Shown here: piece by piece, positions 9,368 to 13,373 of the stretch
Layout of the letters: every line of letters starts with the position of its first letter
How positions within the stretch are numbered: the stretch's first letter is position 1
Origin: Cytidiella melzeri
Lineage: Eukaryota > Basidiomycota > Agaricomycetes > Polyporales > Irpicaceae
Reading direction: 5' to 3'
DNA length: 13,373 nucleotides
Assembly (NCBI GenBank): GCA_022592445.1
Contig: JABYQR010000658.1
Location: forward strand, 1-13,373
Position numbers and translations under genes: made by a program
Notes under the pieces: generated by a model
Database searches by the model: none
Seen by the model: the letters and a program-made list of their open reading frames with translations, nothing else
Told to the model about the DNA's origin: nothing

Positions 9368-9605
9368 ATGAAGTAACAATAGAGCAATAAAGGACCAGGG
9401 TAACAATCAGGAACCAGGGTAGGTAGAACAATAGAACTAGAACAATAGAACAACAGCACAATAGAACAGGAACAATAGAGCAATAGAAACTGGGGGAATA
9501 CCTGGGGATTCCCTAACAACAGACAGAAGACAATAGGACAATAAGAACTGGGGGAATCCCTGGGGAATCCCTAACAATGGAAGGGGAACAACAGAACAAT
9601 AGCCT
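9368..9605. repeat. AACAATAG minisatellite with a twin ~34-bp repeat
   Basis: Irregular tandem copies of (GA)ACAATAG(A/C) run through 9374-9485 and again at 9530-9602. Embedded are two copies of a ~34-bp unit at 9486-9519 and 9544-9577 (GAACTGGGGGAATCCCTGGG and onward, then CCCTAACAA), differing at about four positions. They lie upstream of the element B TATA-like box, in the expected U3 part of an LTR. LTR D carries the same AACAATAG word twice. Confidence 0.75.
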
Positions 9606-9714
9606 AGGTTGATCTGGAACTGCTCCAGATCGAGTTTAGGGTTTGGATCTGGACTATTGATAAATAAGGCAGGATGTCACATGACCTGGGTCAGGGTTAG
9701 GTCCGGTAATAGTC

Positions 9715-11051
9715 CTAGCCAGAAAATAAGTGCTCTAGATAGGTGCCTGATACTGTAAACTGGTGACTGTGATGGAAAAATACGGTCTCTGTTGGCCTAT
9801 CCATGTCAGTTCTTGAGATATCCAGACCAATGTGTTTGCCTTCATCCCAGCTAAGATTGTATGTAAATGGATAGATTGTGCGAAGGAAAGCAGGGTCAGT
9901 ATGGGTATTGAATTCCTAGAAGTGCAAGCAGAGATCTGCAAAGAGTAAAGCTTTGATGACCCAGGGTGCTTCGTGATTTGCTTTGTACAAGTTTTCAATT
10001 GCTTCTTAACTATTCTCAAGGTTTCTGACAGATTCCCAGCTATTGTGTCCGTCTAAATACCCTTCTTGTTTGACAAGGAATTGCAATTTTTTCCATCATC
10101 CATGAGGTCTGTTATCTAGCACCTTTTCAACGGCATACTGTTCTTCTCCTTTTATGACAATAGGATCAGGAGGTAGAGGTATGTCTTTGCCGCTGTTGTG
10201 CCAGGGACTTATACACTTGATGTGGAAGACAGGGTGGATTTGGAGATGGCTAGGCAGATTGAGCTTGTAGTCAAGATTGTTGATGTGTTCAATGACTTTG
10301 TACAGGCCGAGCTGTTGTGGGCCAAGCTTAGGCGTAGCCTGGTGTATGTTGATGTTTTCAGAGTTCAGCCAAATGATGTTGCCTACTTGGAGAACATGTG
10401 GAGATTGCTTGTTGGATTTGTAAAGTTCCTTCATCTTTTCTTTGCTTAGACAAAGATCTGCTTCCGTCTCTTTGCGTACTTGAGCCATGTTTTCCAGGTG
10501 CTCATTGAGCAACGGGATATTGCTTCGCTTGCCAACTGGTACGGTGAAGTCAGGGCAATATCTGTAGATGACCTAAAACAGTGTTTAAGAGTTACCTACA
10601 TGTACTCGCAAGTTCAGTGCAAACTCAGCTGCCAGCAGATGATTGACCCAGCCGTCTTGTTGTTGCTGACAGAGTAGACACAGATACTGTTCGATATCCT
10701 GGTTTTTGCATTTGACTTTGCCATTTCCTTGCAGATGACAGGCAGTTGTAAAACCAGTCTCTATGCCTACGCGGTGATAGAGCGCACACATGAAGCACGC
10801 TGCAAACTGGGGTCCTTGGTCAGAGAACACCTTTTTGGGCATGCTGTAAAGTTGGAACACTTTTCTGTAATGTAAATTGGCAATCCCCTCAGCGTTAACC
10901 TTGGTGGTAGTAGGGATGATATGCATTTGATTGGAGTAGTGGTCAACGTAGACTGCATTCAAATTTGATCTCTTAGAGGATAGCAGCTGAGTGATGAGAT
11001 CTACACCGATGTGTTCCCAAGGTTTGGCCGGAGTTTCCTGAGGCTGTTGAG
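9715..11051 (-). pseudogene. Chromovirus pol 3' end: integrase core, C-terminal domain and chromodomain
   Basis: Integrase inserts the retrotransposon cDNA into the host genome; the chromodomain steers it to chromatin marks. One continuous minus frame runs from 11051 to the TAG at 9717-9715 with no frameshift. In order: PAKPWEHIGVDLIT (first Asp of DDE, ~11010), KKVFSDQGPQF (second Asp, ~10830) and NGKVKCKNQDIEQYL, where the third acidic residue is Lys. Then follow the integrase C-terminal module (VGNIIWL, LGPQQLGLYKVIEHI, HLQIHPVFHI), a chromodomain and an ~80-codon tail. Five in-frame stops break it: 10587-10585, 10575-10573, 10098-10096, 10008-10006 and 9918-9916. Each fits CAA, CAG or CGA with C changed to T. 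RT, RNase H and the HHCC finger are absent, because the reading ends at the inverted-repeat arm at 11052. Confidence 0.92.
9966..10146 (-). other. Chromodomain within the integrase pseudogene
   Basis: The reading EEQYAVEKVLDNRPHG, a stop, WKKLQFLVKQEGYLDGHNSW, ESVRNLENS, a stop and EAIENLYKANHEAPW is a recognisable chromodomain (three strands plus the C-terminal helix). It places the element among chromoviruses (Ty3/gypsy). The first cage aromatic (Y of QYAVEKV) and the GY after the third strand are kept. The usual Trp of V-K-W-E-G-Y is Gln here. Two of the five nonsense codons fall inside it. Confidence 0.85.
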
Positions 11052-11177
11052 ACTGTTACTGTCTGTATTCTACCATCAGATTTCCACACTCCGGTGGACA
11101 AAAAGGTCACATCTGAAAGAGCATCAATGAGCTAGAGCACACTAGAACAATTCTTCTTCATTCTTCAGGAATTGTAA
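11052..11177 (+). repeat. Inverted repeat, left arm (126 bp)
   Basis: This matches the reverse complement of 11841-11966 over the full 126 bp without indels and with about 12 mismatches (~90% identity). Identical blocks include GACAAAAAGGTCACATCTGA and AATTCTTCTTCATTCTTCAG. It begins exactly where the integrase homology ends, so this arm marks a breakpoint. Confidence 0.9.
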
Positions 11178-11199
11178 CTGCACCTGATTGTTCCACAAA

Positions 11200-11464
11200 G
11201 GTTCAGAACCATTAGTTGCTCTCTAAGCAGGAGTTACAATCAGAACACAGCAGTGGCAGTTTCAATGGGGATGAGGCAGTTCAGACATCAACAGGACACA
11301 TGTAACATGTTCTAGGAGTCAATCTAATGAGACACCCTCAAGCCCTTCATTTTTGAAGCCAGTCTGTCATCAGCAGTGAGTTTTGATACCCACAACAAGT
11401 GACTGTTGCATCAGCAGTGAACACTGCACAAGATTAATGATAAGATATACGAAGCCCCTTGCTA
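11200..11464 (+). repeat. Direct repeat, left copy
   Basis: Shares long stretches with 12745-12975, for example TTACAATCAGAACACAGC, CACATGTAACATGTTCTAG and TCAGCAGTGAACACTGCACA, and ends in GAAGCCCCTTGCTA in both. It carries ~50 bp extra in the middle (about 11362-11408). The two copies are clearly diverged (roughly 10% outside the insertion). It sits between the arms of the inverted repeat. I see no gene in it. Confidence 0.85.
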
Positions 11465-11840
11465 CCATTGGTAACTGTGTTTATCAATGCATGGCTCCTT
11501 TTCCTGCAACCAGACTTATCAGCTGTAGTTCAGTCACCTTATCCCAGATCAAGTTGCTTATCAAAGCTGTCACCAATAGCAAATTCCCTTAGTACAGTCA
11601 ATATTCATGACCACATTACTTGGCAAGGTCCTTATCAGGAACAGAGTTGTTCACTGAGGTTCTTTTGGGTAACAAAGTCACTCCTTGTTCAAGTAACAAT
11701 TTCAGGCTATATGACGTATTCAATTTGCTATCAGTAACATAATCAATTTTTACCCTGCTCCCGCAATCTACCCTAATTGCATTTAGATTAGTTAACATTG
11801 TTAAACACCATTACAAAGAAGACACGTGTCAAACAACCCT
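11465..11840. other. Spacer between the inverted-repeat arms, no gene seen
   Basis: AT-rich sequence with only short open frames on both strands and no recognisable motif. Together with the left direct repeat it makes up the 663-bp interior between the arms. Confidence 0.5.
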
Positions 11841-11966
11841 TTACAATTCCTGAAGAATGAAGAAGAATTGTTCCAGTGTGCTCCAGCACATTGATGCCTT
11901 TTCAGATGTGACCTTTTTGTCCCCCAAAGTGTGGAAATTTGATGGCAGAATACAGATAGTAGCAGT
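11841..11966 (-). repeat. Inverted repeat, right arm (126 bp)
   Basis: Reverse-complement partner of 11052-11177, same length, ~90% identical. If transcribed, the two arms would form a long hairpin with a 663-nt loop. Alternatively they are the ends of a short non-autonomous transposon, or two opposite copies of one repeat. Confidence 0.9.
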
Positions 11967-12460
11967 GGCAATAACAAACCAATGAATACCGCTGATGGCA
12001 TCACACTGGCCTTGTTATCACCCCTTTGAAACTTTGTATCAGATCAATTTTGCAATCAAAATGCAGTTTTTGATTTTTACAGACTGCATATGGGTACAAA
12101 TCTGTACAATATTGCACCATTGGATAGCCCTATCTTGTGGCAACATCCTGGTACAAACACCCTGTCAATTGAAGTGGAATTGAGCAAGTTATGGCCAGTC
12201 TACTGAAAAAAGTCATTCAGACTCAGATTCAAACTCCACTCCTGCTGGCAAATGATGTTAAATTCTGGTCAGGTACATGTGCAGCAATCTACAGACATTG
12301 CTTGCTCTCTGAACAAGGAATACAATTAGAAGACATGCCACACATAGTATTGGCTCTGAGCAAGAATTACTAGTAATTTGGAAGCTAACTACAAATTCTC
12401 AATCCCTACATTCTTGGACAATGTAGATCTGTGGCTGAATTAGTAGTGGGTACTGCTTCT
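11967..12460. other. Unassigned sequence, no supported gene
   Basis: AT-rich sequence between the right inverted-repeat arm and the tandem repeat. The longest plus-strand frame (12191-12373, 60 codons, MASLLKKVIQTQIQTPLLLA onward) resembles no domain I know and has no extension in other frames. It may be part of an old repeat. Confidence 0.4.
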
Positions 12461-12730
12461 GATTGTTTCACAAGATTTCACAACTGTTAGTTGCTTTCTA
12501 AGCAGGAGTTACAATCAGAACACAGCCTGTGGCAGTCCCAATGGGGGTGAGGCAGTTCAGACATCAACAGGACATGGTTGCATCAGCAGCAAGCACTGCG
12601 TCGGATTGTTGCACAAGTTGGGCTCTAAGGAGGAATCAAAATCAGAACATAGCCTGTGGAAGTTTTGATGGGGCTGAGGCAGTTCAGACATTAACAGGAC
12701 ATGGTTGCATCAGCATAGAGCACTGCATTT
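12461..12730 (+). repeat. Two tandem degenerate units (~143 and ~127 bp)
   Basis: Units start with GATTGTT(T/G)CACAAG at 12461 and 12604. Each contains AATCAGAACA(C/T)AGCCTGTGG, TGAGGCAGTTCAGACAT and AACAGGACATGGTTGCATCA. The right direct repeat (from about 12731) and the left one (from about 11184) begin with the same unit, so four or more related units exist in the window. Confidence 0.8.
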
Positions 12731-12744
12731 GAGTCTTCCATAGA

Positions 12745-12975
12745 GTTTCACAACCACTAGTTGCTCTATAAGCAGGGGTTACAATCAGAACACAGCCTGT
12801 AGCAGCTTCAATGGGGATGAGGCAGTGCAGACATCAACAGGGCACATGTAACATGTTCTAGCAATTGATCTAATGAGACATCCTCAAGCCCTTCATTCTT
12901 GAAGCAAGTAATGCTCTAGAATCAGCAGTGAACACTGCACAAGATTGATGACAAGATAGATGAAGCCCCTTGCTA
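12745..12975 (+). repeat. Direct repeat, right copy
   Basis: Partner of 11200-11464. It directly continues the tandem units at 12461-12730. Homology to the left copy ends at GAAGCCCCTTGCTA (12975), four bases before the CACTGCGGG sequence, which places a junction there. Confidence 0.85.
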
Positions 12976-12978
12976 ATA

Positions 12979-13373
12979 CACTGCGGGCAAAGGCCGATTT
13001 CACATGACGTGAAATGATTGTGAGAGTTATTTGATATGTTAAAAATCCCGTGAATATATAGTTATGTTTGGGGGGTTAGATTAATATACAATCAAAGACA
13101 TTTTTGTGATTTTTCTACAAATTTTCAAGCCTATCTACTGGCAGCCTTTCCGCGCTCCGAAAATCTGTGTGAATATTGATTTTTCGGGCAGATTTCCGAC
13201 CGACCTAAAATTGTAAAAACAATTAGATTTCCCACGTGTGTCGGGTGATGGCAAACATAACGTGGCAAACAACTTTCACGAACTTTTCGGTAGCACGTGC
13301 ATGCAACGAGGTAGGCCGCCGGAAATTCTACCCGCCCTTTCCTTTTCTTGATTTTTTCATGCCCTTTTCCCAC
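12979..13373 (+). mobile_element. Possible DNA-transposon terminus running off the right edge
   Basis: The right direct repeat stops at 12975; TA (12977-12978) follows, and then CACTGCGGGCAAAGGCCGAT. A TA target plus a CA-starting end is the style of Tc1/mariner-like elements, while CACT ends also occur in CACTA-like ones. Close inside is a perfect small palindrome (ATTTCAC ATGAC GTGAAAT, about 13000-13018). The rest is AT-rich with several G/C-skewed motifs (TTTTCGGGCAGATTTCCG). I see no convincing coding frame; the minus-strand open frame at 13131-13373 looks like chance. The second terminus is not available, so this is a weak call. Confidence 0.35.

Larger units (their letters stand above)
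8869..9714 (-). repeat. LTR/leader between pol A and gag B
   Basis: No gene is visible here. Leftward order is: the pol A stop at 9715; a possible LTR start (TGTGACATCC near 9681); a dense AACAATAG-type repeat region (about 9370-9605); a TATA-like GTATGTATAGTAGACC (9300-9308); and twin copies of CATTTGCACTGCTAG (9245-9259 and 9186-9200). About 370 bp of apparent leader then runs to the gag B start. The order matches LTR D, which supports an LTR here, but I cannot fix both ends and see no TGG primer site. It could serve as both the 3' LTR of A and the 5' LTR of B. Confidence 0.5.

Noticed and set aside
12191..12373. 60-codon plus-strand frame as a possible gene
   Set aside because: Short, no homology recognised, flanked by stops and repeats; not supported.
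13131..13373. 80-codon minus frame, open at the right edge
   Set aside because: Basic, low-information sequence in an AT-rich, transposon-end-like region; no domain and no support from composition.

Overview
The window looks like a transposon-dense, gene-poor stretch of a basidiomycete (Agaricomycete) fungal genome. Three things point there: a Plavaka-type transposase, a superfamily known mainly from mushroom-forming fungi; very short GT-AG introns (46-83 nt) in that gene; and several chromovirus-like LTR retrotransposons. I see no host housekeeping gene, no rRNA or tRNA gene and no CRISPR array.

Layout from left to right. (1) 1-3162, minus strand: the N-terminal ~826 codons of a Plavaka DNA transposase in 12 exons, with no stop or frameshift once spliced; its 3' end lies beyond the left edge. 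Its promoter and 5' flank occupy about 3163-3420. (2) 3633-5630, minus: the 5' part of an LTR retrotransposon (element D), with a 602-bp LTR (5029-5630), a primer-binding site and a decayed gag. (3) 5631-7180, minus: the 5' part of a second element (C), with an LTR or leader and a gag-like gene. (4) 7181-9714, minus: a third element (B), with an LTR or leader, a gag-like gene homologous to that of C, zinc knuckles and a probable protease remnant. (5) 9715-11051, minus: the 3' end of a pol gene (element A), with integrase core, integrase C-terminal domain and chromodomain, broken by five in-frame stops. (6) 11052-12975: a non-coding repeat block containing a 126-bp inverted repeat and older direct and tandem repeats. 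(7) 12979-13373: possibly the terminus of a further DNA transposon that runs off the right edge.

All retroelement pieces share one orientation. B, C and D each keep only a 5' portion (LTR-gag, or LTR-gag-protease). This is the pattern expected if each element inserted into the preceding one, with the matching 3' halves lying to the left of the window. The retroelements are dead: almost all breaks fit C-to-T type transitions, and the integrase has lost its catalytic glutamate. The Plavaka gene is clean, so it is probably the youngest insertion and may still be functional.

I found no wholly new system. The least explained items are the B/C gag-like family, the duplicated motif downstream of the TATA box in three retroelement leaders, and the inverted-repeat/tandem-repeat block at 11052-12975.
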